A stretch of DNA of 5,504 nt from Desulfobacterales bacterium (GTDB lineage Bacteria > Desulfobacterota > Desulfobulbia > Desulfobulbales > Desulfocapsaceae), in the NCBI GenBank assembly GCA_013042695.1, contig JABDPQ010000365.1, positions 1 to 5,504 on the forward strand. Direction: 5' to 3'. Of the stretch, positions 1-5,504 are shown piece by piece. Made by a program: the position numbers and the translations under genes. Under the pieces are notes generated by a model. That model did not search any database and was not told the origin of the DNA. It saw only the letters and a list, made by a program, of their open reading frames with translations. The stretch's first letter is position 1; every line of letters begins with the position of its first letter.

Positions 1-42
1 GATACCGGAGGCTTGAAATCACCGTGTATCCTGAGGTAAAAT

Positions 43-93
43 TCACTTTTGAGTGATAAAAAAACTGACCGACTCATCGATCTTCAGTTTTTT
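43..93 (-). terminator. Terminator-like tandem hairpins overlapping the end of the lipoprotein gene
   Basis: Positions 59-68 and 84-93 are a perfect 10-bp inverted repeat (AAAAAACTGA / TCAGTTTTTT) around a 15-base loop. Read on the minus strand, the right arm ends in a run of seven T (64 cannot be used; the run is 87-side to 58-side complement, ending in TTTTTTTATC). A second small hairpin follows at 43-56: TCACT, a CAAA loop, AGTGA, then ATTTT, and it includes the TGA stop. Both lie within or at the end of the coding sequence. The stem is A/T-rich apart from its CTGA part, so termination strength is uncertain. The structure is seen; the function is inferred. Confidence 0.4.
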
Positions 94-1047
94 CTTTCTA
101 ATGGTGATCGTCTCCGGATCAGCAAACCAACTGATACCGATACGCCCAGGAGAAAGGCCGGAGAACTCCTCTGTGAGGTATTTTTTAATCGCCCCTGCCC
201 GCTTTTGGGCCAGAGGTTTATTTTTTTTCTGGTAGGTGACAATCTGCAGTTTGCCTTTGTTCATTTTCTCGAATACACCACCCACCAGGTTGAGCGATTC
301 AATGCTTGCTTGACTAATTTTTGGGCTAAACGGTTCAAAATATATTTTTTCTGTGGTTATCGTCCTCGGACCCAGCTTGTGGTTGCGATAGGCAAAATCA
401 CCAAGATAATTAAGGTTGGCAGCAGCTCTTCTGGCCATAGCCCCGGAAGGATAGATCGAGAGATATTCATGCCAGGCAAGTTTTTCTTCCGGAGTCCTCC
501 CGAGCCGCTTCATAATAAGTGCCCTGTTGTAGAGGGCGGACGGACTGCCTGGCCAAATTTCTAAAGCTCGGTTGTAATATTTAAGCGCCTCATGATACTT
601 CTTTTTCTCTAACTGGCTATGACCGACATATACCAGAGATTGCAAGTGCTTTGGGTTTATCCTGAGCGCCTGTCGGTAATTCTGTTCTTCCTGTGCTGGA
701 TTTTTTAGTCCCGCATAGGCAATGCCGGTCCAGAAATGATAATCAGCATTTCCTGGATCCAAATCCCGTGCTTTTTGCAGATACTTCAGGGCCTGCTTGT
801 AATCTTTGTCATACAGAAGGAAGCGGCCGTAATAATAATTGGCCAGCGCGCTATAGGGATTTTCTTCAACTTCTGCCTTGAAACTGTCGCGGCCCTGGTC
901 AAATTTTTCGCTCTTCAGGTAGTAGTCACCCTTGACCGTGTGTTCCACCGTACGGCTGATATCCTTAACCACACAACCATTCAGGATTGCAACTGAGGCA
1001 AGAAGAGCCAAAGCCTGGACATACCTTTTCATTAATAACAAATACAT
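43..1047 (-). CDS. TPR-repeat lipoprotein with a degenerate OmpA-like C-terminal domain
   Basis: The 334-residue product starts with a lipoprotein signal peptide: basic K7-R8, a hydrophobic stretch around residues 10-22, then lipobox L22-N-G-C25, so Cys25 is the predicted acylated residue. Residues about 33-202 form four to five tetratricopeptide repeats; examples are the YYYGRFLLYDKDYKQALKYL stretch from residue 71 and the segments around 101-134, 135-168 and 169-202, with periodic Ala, Gly, Tyr and Pro. Residues about 230-334 resemble an OmpA-like fold: an IYFEP strand, then an N276..LA..RA284 helix ending in IKKYL, then GRIGISWFADPE. R283 of the expected peptidoglycan-contact pair is present, but the usual G-H-T-D-x-x-G loop is shortened and its Asp is missing. 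The inferred role is a periplasm-facing membrane-anchored scaffold; the exact partner is unknown. The ATG at 1047 is preferred over the internal ATG at 1032 because AAAGG lies 6 bases upstream of it, while the internal one has no ribosome binding site. The gene follows recQ on the same strand after 87 bp. Confidence 0.88.
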   Translation of the reverse strand: MYLLLMKRYVQALALLASVAILNGCVVKDISRTVEHTVKGDYYLKSEKFDQGRDSFKAEVEENPYSALANYYYGRFLLYDKDYKQALKYLQKARDLDPGNADYHFWTGIAYAGLKNPAQEEQNYRQALRINPKHLQSLVYVGHSQLEKKKYHEALKYYNRALEIWPGSPSALYNRALIMKRLGRTPEEKLAWHEYLSIYPSGAMARRAAANLNYLGDFAYRNHKLGPRTITTEKIYFEPFSPKISQASIESLNLVGGVFEKMNKGKLQIVTYQKKNKPLAQKRAGAIKKYLTEEFSGLSPGRIGISWFADPETITIRKKKLKIDESVSFFITQK

Positions 1048-1053
1048 GTGATA

Positions 1054-1058
1054 CCTTT
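1054..1058 (-). promoter_or_regulatory. Ribosome binding site that decides the lipoprotein start
   Basis: On the minus strand AAAGG is followed by a 6-base spacer and the ATG at 1047. No comparable purine-rich site precedes the alternative ATG at 1032, so the longer N-terminus is the better call. Confidence 0.55.
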
Positions 1059-1134
1059 CGATGCTTAAAATTGAAGTTTTATTTTAGGCTATCATTGAAA
1101 GTAGGTGATTTACAAATGTTTTTGAAATGTCTTT

Positions 1135-2943
1135 CTAACTGATCGGCTTATTGGTGAATGTTTTTATTGCCTCAATAAAGACATCTCCGTACTTTTCGTT
1201 TTTACGCACACCGACGCCATGAACGGTGATCATGTCTTCCGTGGTTAGCGGTCGTTGATGGGCCATATCGGCAAGTGTTTTATCATGGAATATAATAAAC
1301 GGCGGGACCCCTGCTTTATCTGCCAACTCTTTTCGCACTGCCCGCAAGCTGTCAAAAAGATCCTGATCATAGTCATCACCAATCTCTTTGCTGCGAGCCC
1401 GTTTAGATTTTGTGACAGTCTTGATGCGAGGCTTTGCCATCTCCAAAGTTTTTTCACCCCGCAATAACGGCCAGGATGCTTCGGTTAATTTCAACACTGA
1501 GTAATTGCCAACATCCTGATTCAAGTAGCCGTGATGAACGAGATGACGAATAACTCCCCCCCAATAGTGCTGGCTTTCCGCCTCACCAATACCATAGGTG
1601 GAAAGCTTGTCATGACCAAGCCGAAAAATTCGCTCCTTGCCGGAACCGCGCAGGACATCTATGACATGACCGGCTCCAAAGCGCTCCCCTACCCGGTAAA
1701 CACAGGACAAAGCCTTGCGACTGTCTTCGGTGATTTCAATCATCTCCGGTGGATTGAGACAAATATCACAATTGCCGCAATCTGCTGCCAGATGTTCGCC
1801 GAAATAATGGAGCAAAACCCGTCGGCGACATCCCAAGGCCTCGGAAAAACCTACCATGGCATTGAGTTTGTGCAGCTCAATACGTTTTTGTTCAGGGTTC
1901 CGACTATTTTCAATGAGTCCGCGTGCCACCTGGATATCGCCGTAACCGAAGAGCAACAATGCCTCGGCAGGCATACCATCTCGCCCGGCCCGACCGGTTT
2001 CCTGGTAGTAGCTTTCTATATTCTTGGGGATATCATAGTGAACCACAAAACGAATATTTGACTTATCTATGCCCATGCCAAACGCAACAGTAGCCACAAT
2101 TATCTGTATTTCATCACGCAGGAAATCGTCTTGCACCTGCTTTCGCAGCTTGTCTGACAGGCCAGCATGATACGAGGCGGCAGAAAATCCGGCATCAAGT
2201 AACTGCTCGGTGACTTTTTCGACCCGTTTTCGACTCAAACAGTAGACGATGCCGGACTCCGCTTTTCGATCTGATAAGAAGGTGCGCAATTGAGAAATAG
2301 GTTTGTCTTTTTCAATTACTGAATAACGAATATTGGGGCGGTCAAAACCGGTAATATAGGCATTGGCCTTAACTAATTGCAGGCGCTCCAGAATATCCTG
2401 CCTGGTATGAGGTTCAGCCGTAGCGGTCAGAGCTACAAGCGGGATATCCGGAAAATGACGGCGCAGGGCTCCCAGTTTACGATACTCGGGCCTGAAATCA
2501 TGCCCCCATTGGGAAATGCAATGTGCTTCGTCAACAGCAAAAAGAGCGATAGGAATGTCTCTGAGTCGTGCGAGAAATTCATCACTCATGAGTCGCTCGG
2601 GGGCAATATAAATCAAATCCAGTTGACCGTCGTGCAGTCTACCAAGAACCTGCCGCGCTTCACTGCTGTTGAGCGAAGAATTATAAAAAGCAGCACTCAC
2701 CCCGCAGGTAACCAGAGCATCTACCTGGTCCTTCATGAGAGAAATCAATGGAGAGATGACAATTGCAACTCCTGACCTGTGTAGTGCCGACACCTGATAG
2801 CACAGAGACTTGCCACCGCCAGTGGGCATCAGCACAAAACTGTCCTCTCCGTTTATCAGACCCTCAATTACTTCTCGCTGACACGTCCTGAACTCCTCAT
2901 AACCGAATATTGATTTCAGGGTATGATCAAGAGGATCGCTCAT
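1135..2943 (-). CDS. recQ: ATP-dependent DNA helicase RecQ
   Basis: This is a full-length 602-residue RecQ; the E. coli protein is about 610. It is a 3'-to-5' superfamily 2 helicase that unwinds DNA at recombination and stalled-fork intermediates. Motif 0 has F18-R19..Q22. Walker A is TGGGKS at 41-46. The DEAH box is 138-141, followed by the RecQ-specific aromatic-rich loop CISQWGHDFRPEY (142-154). Motif III is LTATA (172-176), motif V includes VATVAFGMGID (283-293) and motif VI is QETGRAGRDG (314-323). The zinc site is C372, C389, C392 and C395, with the C-x16-C-x2-C-x2-C spacing of canonical RecQ. A winged-helix RQC region covers about 405-505 and an HRDC domain about 523-597 (DLFDSLRAVRKELA through VHGVGVRKNEKYG). 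An in-frame TAA directly abuts the ATG, so the start cannot move upstream. The best Shine-Dalgarno, GGAG, is rather distant at 12 bases. The gene is divergent from the CNNM/CBS gene and may be cotranscribed with the lipoprotein gene downstream. Confidence 0.98.
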   Translation of the reverse strand: MSDPLDHTLKSIFGYEEFRTCQREVIEGLINGEDSFVLMPTGGGKSLCYQVSALHRSGVAIVISPLISLMKDQVDALVTCGVSAAFYNSSLNSSEARQVLGRLHDGQLDLIYIAPERLMSDEFLARLRDIPIALFAVDEAHCISQWGHDFRPEYRKLGALRRHFPDIPLVALTATAEPHTRQDILERLQLVKANAYITGFDRPNIRYSVIEKDKPISQLRTFLSDRKAESGIVYCLSRKRVEKVTEQLLDAGFSAASYHAGLSDKLRKQVQDDFLRDEIQIIVATVAFGMGIDKSNIRFVVHYDIPKNIESYYQETGRAGRDGMPAEALLLFGYGDIQVARGLIENSRNPEQKRIELHKLNAMVGFSEALGCRRRVLLHYFGEHLAADCGNCDICLNPPEMIEITEDSRKALSCVYRVGERFGAGHVIDVLRGSGKERIFRLGHDKLSTYGIGEAESQHYWGGVIRHLVHHGYLNQDVGNYSVLKLTEASWPLLRGEKTLEMAKPRIKTVTKSKRARSKEIGDDYDQDLFDSLRAVRKELADKAGVPPFIIFHDKTLADMAHQRPLTTEDMITVHGVGVRKNEKYGDVFIEAIKTFTNKPIS

Positions 2944-3036
2944 TTATTTTCTTTTCTCCAAGGCTCTTCCCGCTGCCTGTTAATCGATGCGATCTGGCAG
3001 AAAGTGTTGCACTATTCATCCATCATGTTAATTACA

Positions 3037-3051
3037 ACACTACTTTAGTGT
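3037..3051. promoter_or_regulatory. Short dyad in the divergent recQ / CNNM-CBS intergenic region
   Basis: ACACTA-CTT-TAGTGT is a perfect 6-bp inverted repeat with a 3-base centre. It sits near the middle of the 147-bp region that must hold both divergent promoters. It could be an operator for either gene, but no family consensus is recognised, and a dyad this short occurs by chance fairly easily. No convincing -35/-10 pair was found in either direction. Confidence 0.25.
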
Positions 3052-3090
3052 AACAATTCATTCTACATAACCCATCTTCTAGCGATTATT

Positions 3091-4188
3091 ATGGGATTAC
3101 TTCTTTTCTATGTTGCTCTTGCTCTGAGTGTATCTTTTCTCTGTTCCATCATGGAAGCGGTGCTTCTTTCCATCTCAGCATCATTTGTTGCTAAACAGGA
3201 GCAGGAGCATCCCAAACTCGGGGCAAAATTAAAAAAATTCAAACTCAACATCGACAGACCCCTTGCTGCCATTCTCAGTCTTAATACCATAGCGCATACC
3301 GTCGGCGCTGCCGGTGCCGGGGCGCAGGCCGCCTTTGTTTTTGGAGACGCATATATCGGCGTCATCTCGGCGATTTTGACATTTCTCATCCTCGTGGTCT
3401 CAGAAATTATCCCCAAAACACTCGGGGCGGCATACTGGCGACAACTTACACCTTTTGTGGTTAAAAGTCTTGGACTGACGACCTGGACCATGTGGCCGCT
3501 GGTCAAGATGGCGGAATTTCTGACGCGAATAATGACTAAAAACAAACCGAAGAAACGAGTGCACCGAGATGAATTTATCGCTCTTGCCAATCTTGGTTCA
3601 GATGAAGGTATCTTCCATAAATACGAGTCTCGAGTCTTACAAAATCTTTTTTTTCTGCGTGATATCAGAACACGGGACATTATGACGCCTCGTACAGTGG
3701 TATTTGCCTTTCCGGAAACGCAGAGCGTGGCAGAGACAATCTTCCCCGACAGCCGTCTCTATTTTTCACGTATTCCTGTCTATGGAGAAAACCTTGACGA
3801 CGTTAAAGGGTTCGTCTTGAAAAGTGAGATTTTTCAGGCTGCTTCTGAAACCCCGGAAAAGCCACTTTCTGAACTGCGCCGTCCGATAATTGTTGTAAAT
3901 GGCGATCTTACCTTGCACGAATTGTTCGAACGAATGATGAACGACTCAACGCATATCGCCCTGGTCATAGATAGTTACGGAGGCACTGAAGGGATTGTCA
4001 CCATGGAAGATTTTATCGAGACCCTGCTCGGTCTTGAGATCGTCGACGAAGTCGATACGGTTGAGGATATGCAGGAAATTGCCAGGCGGCAATGGCAAAA
4101 GCGGGCACAACGCTCAGGCCTGCTTACCGATAGTCAAGAGTTGGAAAATGGAAAAGGCAACGCTGCTCAAAAGAAAGTAAGCAGCTAA
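3091..4188 (+). CDS. CNNM (DUF21) and CBS-pair membrane protein, CorC/HlyC superfamily
   Basis: The 365-residue inner-membrane protein belongs to the family often labelled 'hemolysin', whose studied members (CorC, MpfA, CNNM) handle Mg2+ or related divalent cations. The N-terminal CNNM domain spans about 1-150. Its hydrophobic segments lie at about 2-28, 58-84, 87-108 and 120-142. Family-typical polar positions are E22 in SIMEAVLLS, N65 in LSLNTIAHT and the SEIIPKTLG motif at 104-112. A linker (about 152-190) leads to a CBS pair at about 193-320, starting RDIMTPRTVV and ending GTEGIVTMEDFIETLLG; such pairs bind adenine nucleotides and regulate the membrane part. The protein stops after a charged tail, so the CorC_HlyC domain of longer relatives is absent; such short versions are common. 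The ATG at 3091 is the only reasonable start after an in-frame TAG at 3046, but no Shine-Dalgarno is visible. Substrate and transport direction cannot be read from the sequence. Confidence 0.93.
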   Translation: MGLLLFYVALALSVSFLCSIMEAVLLSISASFVAKQEQEHPKLGAKLKKFKLNIDRPLAAILSLNTIAHTVGAAGAGAQAAFVFGDAYIGVISAILTFLILVVSEIIPKTLGAAYWRQLTPFVVKSLGLTTWTMWPLVKMAEFLTRIMTKNKPKKRVHRDEFIALANLGSDEGIFHKYESRVLQNLFFLRDIRTRDIMTPRTVVFAFPETQSVAETIFPDSRLYFSRIPVYGENLDDVKGFVLKSEIFQAASETPEKPLSELRRPIIVVNGDLTLHELFERMMNDSTHIALVIDSYGGTEGIVTMEDFIETLLGLEIVDEVDTVEDMQEIARRQWQKRAQRSGLLTDSQELENGKGNAAQKKVSS

Positions 4189-4283
4189 ACAGCGCCATCT
4201 GTTCCTGCAGCTATGGCCTGCGGCCTGAGCAAGAACAAAACATACCAGAAAGGCAGTTTGGCCCCTGCCGCAAACTACAAAAA
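4189..4283. terminator. Convergent 3' intergenic region with weak hairpins
   Basis: Two genes converge on these 95 bases, so terminators are expected. Two mutually exclusive hairpins are visible: AGTTTG (4255-4260) with CAAACT (4271-4276), and GGCAG (4252-4256) with CTGCC (4265-4269). On the minus strand the second is followed by TTTCTGG, a poor T tract, which would serve htpX. A GCTGCT/AGCAGC stem (4162-4167 / 4180-4185) lies in the last codons of the plus-strand gene. None is a textbook intrinsic terminator, so Rho or weak termination is possible. Confidence 0.3.
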
Positions 4284-5150
4284 TTATTCCATACTGTTTT
4301 GCAATGCCTGGATGCGAGCATCCAACGGTGGATGACTTCTAAATAACGAGGCAAACCCACCCTTTTTCGGTCTGATCCCGAAGGCTGCCAGCTGATCAGG
4401 CAGTTTTGATGGCTCGTGGTGCGCCTGCAGCCGTCGCAGGGCATCTATCATTTTCTGTCTTCCGGCAAGATGCGCCGCCCCGCTGTCTGCACGAAATTCA
4501 CGTCTGCGGGAAAACCACATAACAATGATCGAGGCGAACAGACCAAGCACCAGTTCCAAGACAATGGTCACGGCCATATAGCCCAAGAAGCCAAGCCCAC
4601 CCCCATTTCTATCCTGCCTGAGAAAGTTGTTGATGACGCTGGCAACGATTCTTGAGAGGAAAATGACGAAGGTGTTCAGTACCCCCTGGATTAATGACAT
4701 GGTAACCATATCACCGTTTGCAACATGACTGATTTCGTGAGCCAGAACCGCCTCTGCCTCATCCTTGTTCATGTTCTGCAACAGACCGGTGCTCACTGCA
4801 ACCAGGGCATCGTCACGCTTCATACCGGTTGCAAAGGCATTCATTTCAGCGGCATTAAAAACCGCAACTTCAGGCATGCCAATCCCGGCCATTTCGGCCT
4901 GACGACGAACGGTACTGAGAAGCCATTGTTCTGTCGGATTGCTTGGCTGCTCAATGACCTGCGCCCGAGTTGACTTCTTGGCAATCCATTTGGATAATGC
5001 CAGTGAGATAAATGAGCCTCCCATGCCAAATAGTGCCGCAAAAACGAGCAATCCCGATGTACTGCGAGAGTCTATCCCAAAAAGACTCATAACAATGCCA
5101 AGCAAAACGAGAATTGCCAGGTTTGTTGCTAAATACAATAAAATACGCAT
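4284..5150 (-). CDS. htpX: Membrane-bound zinc metalloprotease HtpX (M48B)
   Basis: The 288-residue protein closely matches the usual HtpX length (293 in E. coli). HtpX is an inner-membrane M48 peptidase that cuts misfolded or damaged membrane proteins, cooperating with FtsH in E. coli. Four hydrophobic segments are visible at about 4-24, 33-54, 156-177 and 187-213; the first two precede the catalytic domain. The active site H138-E139-I-S-H142 lies in AVLAHEISHVANGDMVTM, and the third zinc ligand is E218 in SRRREFRAD, with the conserved D222 after it. Other family signatures are NAFATG (104-109), LVAVSTGLL (116-124) and the C-terminal SHPPLDARIQAL (272-283). No key residue is missing. The ATG is fixed by an in-frame TAG shortly upstream and a strong AGGAGG 8 bases before it. 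E. coli htpX is under Cpx and heat-shock control, but no clear sigma-32 promoter was found here; a Fur-box-like palindrome lies just upstream. It converges with the CNNM/CBS gene. Confidence 0.97.
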   Translation of the reverse strand: MRILLYLATNLAILVLLGIVMSLFGIDSRSTSGLLVFAALFGMGGSFISLALSKWIAKKSTRAQVIEQPSNPTEQWLLSTVRRQAEMAGIGMPEVAVFNAAEMNAFATGMKRDDALVAVSTGLLQNMNKDEAEAVLAHEISHVANGDMVTMSLIQGVLNTFVIFLSRIVASVINNFLRQDRNGGGLGFLGYMAVTIVLELVLGLFASIIVMWFSRRREFRADSGAAHLAGRQKMIDALRRLQAHHEPSKLPDQLAAFGIRPKKGGFASLFRSHPPLDARIQALQNSME

Positions 5151-5158
5151 CGTGATAT

Positions 5159-5164
5159 CCTCCT
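5159..5164 (-). promoter_or_regulatory. Strong ribosome binding site of htpX
   Basis: On the minus strand AGGAGG is followed by 8 bases and the htpX ATG. It is the strongest Shine-Dalgarno in the window and supports independent, efficient initiation at 5150. Confidence 0.85.
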
Positions 5165-5180
5165 AAAATTTGTATGATGC

Positions 5181-5199
5181 GATTATGGTAATCATTGCC
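5181..5199. promoter_or_regulatory. Fur-box-like palindrome upstream of htpX
   Basis: GATTATGGTAATCATTGCC matches the classical 19-bp Fur box consensus GATAATGATAATCATTATC at 15 of 19 positions, counted by hand. Its core, 5185-5201, is a 17-base near-perfect palindrome (ATGGTAAT, C, ATTGCCAT) with one non-Watson-Crick pair. It lies 31-49 bases upstream of the htpX ATG, over a CATAAT -10-like hexamer on the minus strand (5182-5187) that lacks a good -35. A Fur-family regulator (Fur, Zur, PerR or Mur) could bind here and control htpX. This is inference from a consensus match only, and the site also overlaps the end of a small ORF. Confidence 0.4.
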
Positions 5200-5308
5200 A
5201 TTTGTTCGTGCCAGGATGATTGCTTATTTGTAATGCAATCCGCTCTTTGGCGACCCTGCGAGCATTTTTTACAGCCCTGATGGGTCTATGCGAGGAAACT
5301 TCTGTCAT
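5192..5308 (-). CDS. Small basic ORF of 38 codons upstream of htpX, unknown function
   Basis: On the minus strand an ATG at 5308 opens a 38-codon frame ending in TGA at 5192-5194. The product begins MTEVSSHRPIRAVKNARR and ends GTNKWQ. It is rich in Arg and Lys in its first two-thirds and has no signal peptide or membrane segment. Support for translation is a good Shine-Dalgarno, GAGGTG at 5316-5321, 7 bases before the ATG. It sits 41 bp upstream of htpX on the same strand, so it could be a leader ORF or a small gene in the htpX transcript. Against it, the length is within chance expectation, I recognise no family, and its last codons overlap the Fur-box-like palindrome. It might also be the remnant of a larger gene. 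Confidence 0.35.
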   Translation of the reverse strand: MTEVSSHRPIRAVKNARRVAKERIALQISNHPGTNKWQ

Positions 5309-5408
5309 CACTTTTCACCTCATTTCTTGGTATCGTTGAGATTTGGTGGTAATCAAGTAATGTTTTGACTTTGCTTTCCCCCCATCGTCACGCAGAACGA
5401 GCACCACA

Positions 5409-5473
5409 GGATTTGCCGAAAAGGAGTTTGACCTGTTTGAGCGCCAGCGAGTTTTCAAACTCCAGGCAAATCC
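5409..5473. repeat. Long interrupted inverted repeat, REP-like
   Basis: GGATTTGCC (5409-5417) pairs with GGCAAATCC (5465-5473), and GGAGTTTG (5423-5430) pairs with CAAACTCC (5456-5463). This gives 17 perfect base pairs broken by an asymmetric bulge (GAAAA against A), with a 25-base loop (5431-5455). The loop carries a second GTTTGA (5435-5440), a direct repeat of 5426-5431, allowing an alternative pairing register. Bulged imperfect palindromes of this kind are typical of REP/BIME sequences linked to RAYT (IS200-like) transposases. Copy number cannot be judged from one window. On the minus strand the inner stem is followed by TTTTC, so it could also act as a weak terminator or attenuator. Confidence 0.6.
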
Positions 5474-5488
5474 GAGGAGCGGAGTGTG

Positions 5489-5503
5489 TCCGTCAAAGAC
5501 GGA
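5489..5503. repeat. Second hairpin next to the REP-like repeat, at the window edge
   Basis: TCCGTC-AAA-GACGGA is a perfect 6-bp stem with a 3-base loop, 15 bases after the large inverted repeat; GAGGAGCGGAGTGTG lies between them. The pairing may extend beyond the window. Its closeness to the larger palindrome suggests one composite repeat unit that is cut by the window end. Confidence 0.45.
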
Positions 5504-5504
5504 T

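Larger units (their letters stand above)
5315..5503 (-). other. Open frame running off the right edge, probably repeat-derived
   Basis: On the minus strand a frame stays open for 62 codons from the window end to a TGA at 5315-5317, ending in LITTKSQRYQEMR. Its stop overlaps the Shine-Dalgarno of the 38-codon ORF, the geometry of translationally coupled genes. However, about a third of it is the inverted-repeat element, a second frame through the same bases is also open for many codons, and no domain is recognisable. It is most likely a spurious frame through a repeat, less likely the C-terminus of a real gene. Confidence 0.2.

Noticed and set aside
49..564. 171-codon plus-strand open frame
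   Set aside because: It is antisense to the lipoprotein gene, which has a signal peptide, a lipobox and TPRs; the plus frame has no domain.
1531..2061. 176-codon plus-strand open frame
   Set aside because: It lies wholly antisense to the conserved helicase core and RQC region of recQ and has no recognisable domain; it is a shadow frame.
3007..3036. TTGCAC followed by an AT-rich stretch as a sigma-70 promoter for the CNNM/CBS gene
   Set aside because: The -35 matches only half of the consensus and no acceptable -10 lies at 16-18 bases spacing.
3108..3680. 190-codon minus-strand open frame
   Set aside because: It is antisense to the CNNM membrane domain; its Arg/Ala/Ser-rich composition is the complement of that gene.
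5185..5213. TGGCAC plus TACCAT (minus strand) as a sigma-70 or sigma-54 promoter of htpX
   Set aside because: The -35 has only 2 of 6 consensus matches, and the sigma-54 -12 element (TTGC) is absent at the required spacing.
5242..5271. GCTC/GAGC hairpin followed by ATTTTTTA on the plus strand
   Set aside because: The stem has only 4 bp with a 14-base loop, and no plus-strand gene ends here to need a terminator.
5185..5280. 31-codon plus-strand ORF beginning MVIIAICSCQ
   Set aside because: It has no Shine-Dalgarno, its ATG is inside the Fur-like palindrome, and it is antisense to the better-supported 38-codon ORF.
1..5504. CRISPR array, tRNA/rRNA gene, toxin-antitoxin pair or defence system
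   Set aside because: No regularly spaced direct repeats, tRNA cloverleaf or rRNA-like sequence was seen. recQ beside ordinary envelope genes does not make a defence cassette: no nuclease, methylase or other effector is present.

Overview
The window comes from a Gram-negative bacterial chromosome. It encodes a lipobox-bearing lipoprotein with TPRs and an OmpA-like tail, a proteobacterial-type HtpX and a full-length RecQ. Moderate GC content, the protein flavour and a repeat-like right edge would suit a deltaproteobacterium (Desulfobacterota) or a related proteobacterium. That placement is an impression, not a demonstrated result.

Layout, left to right. (1) A minus-strand TPR lipoprotein gene (43-1047) ends in a degenerate OmpA-like domain. 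Its last codons contain a perfect 10-bp inverted repeat followed by a T tract, which looks like a terminator embedded in coding sequence. (2) recQ lies 87 bp upstream on the same strand (1135-2943), with all helicase motifs, the four zinc cysteines, the RQC region and the HRDC domain intact. (3) A 147-bp divergent intergenic region (2944-3090) holds a short dyad. (4) A plus-strand gene (3091-4188) encodes a CNNM/DUF21 membrane protein with a CBS pair (CorC/HlyC superfamily) but no C-terminal CorC_HlyC domain. (5) It converges on htpX (4284-5150, minus), a four-TM-segment zinc metalloprotease with intact HExxH and distal Glu. The 95-bp gap between them holds only weak hairpins. (6) The last ~350 bp has no large gene. 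It holds, on the minus strand, a 38-codon ORF with a good Shine-Dalgarno (5192-5308), a Fur-box-like palindrome just upstream of htpX (5181-5199), and a long REP-like inverted repeat at the right edge (5409-5473) followed by a second hairpin (5489-5503). An open frame (5315-5503) runs through this repeat off the window end.

The four large genes are ordinary housekeeping or envelope genes: DNA repair, metal-ion membrane transport or regulation, membrane-protein quality control, and an envelope lipoprotein. Nothing ties them into one pathway. I see no clear undescribed multi-gene system. The most interesting material is the region upstream of htpX, with its small ORF, metal-regulator-like operator and repeat element.
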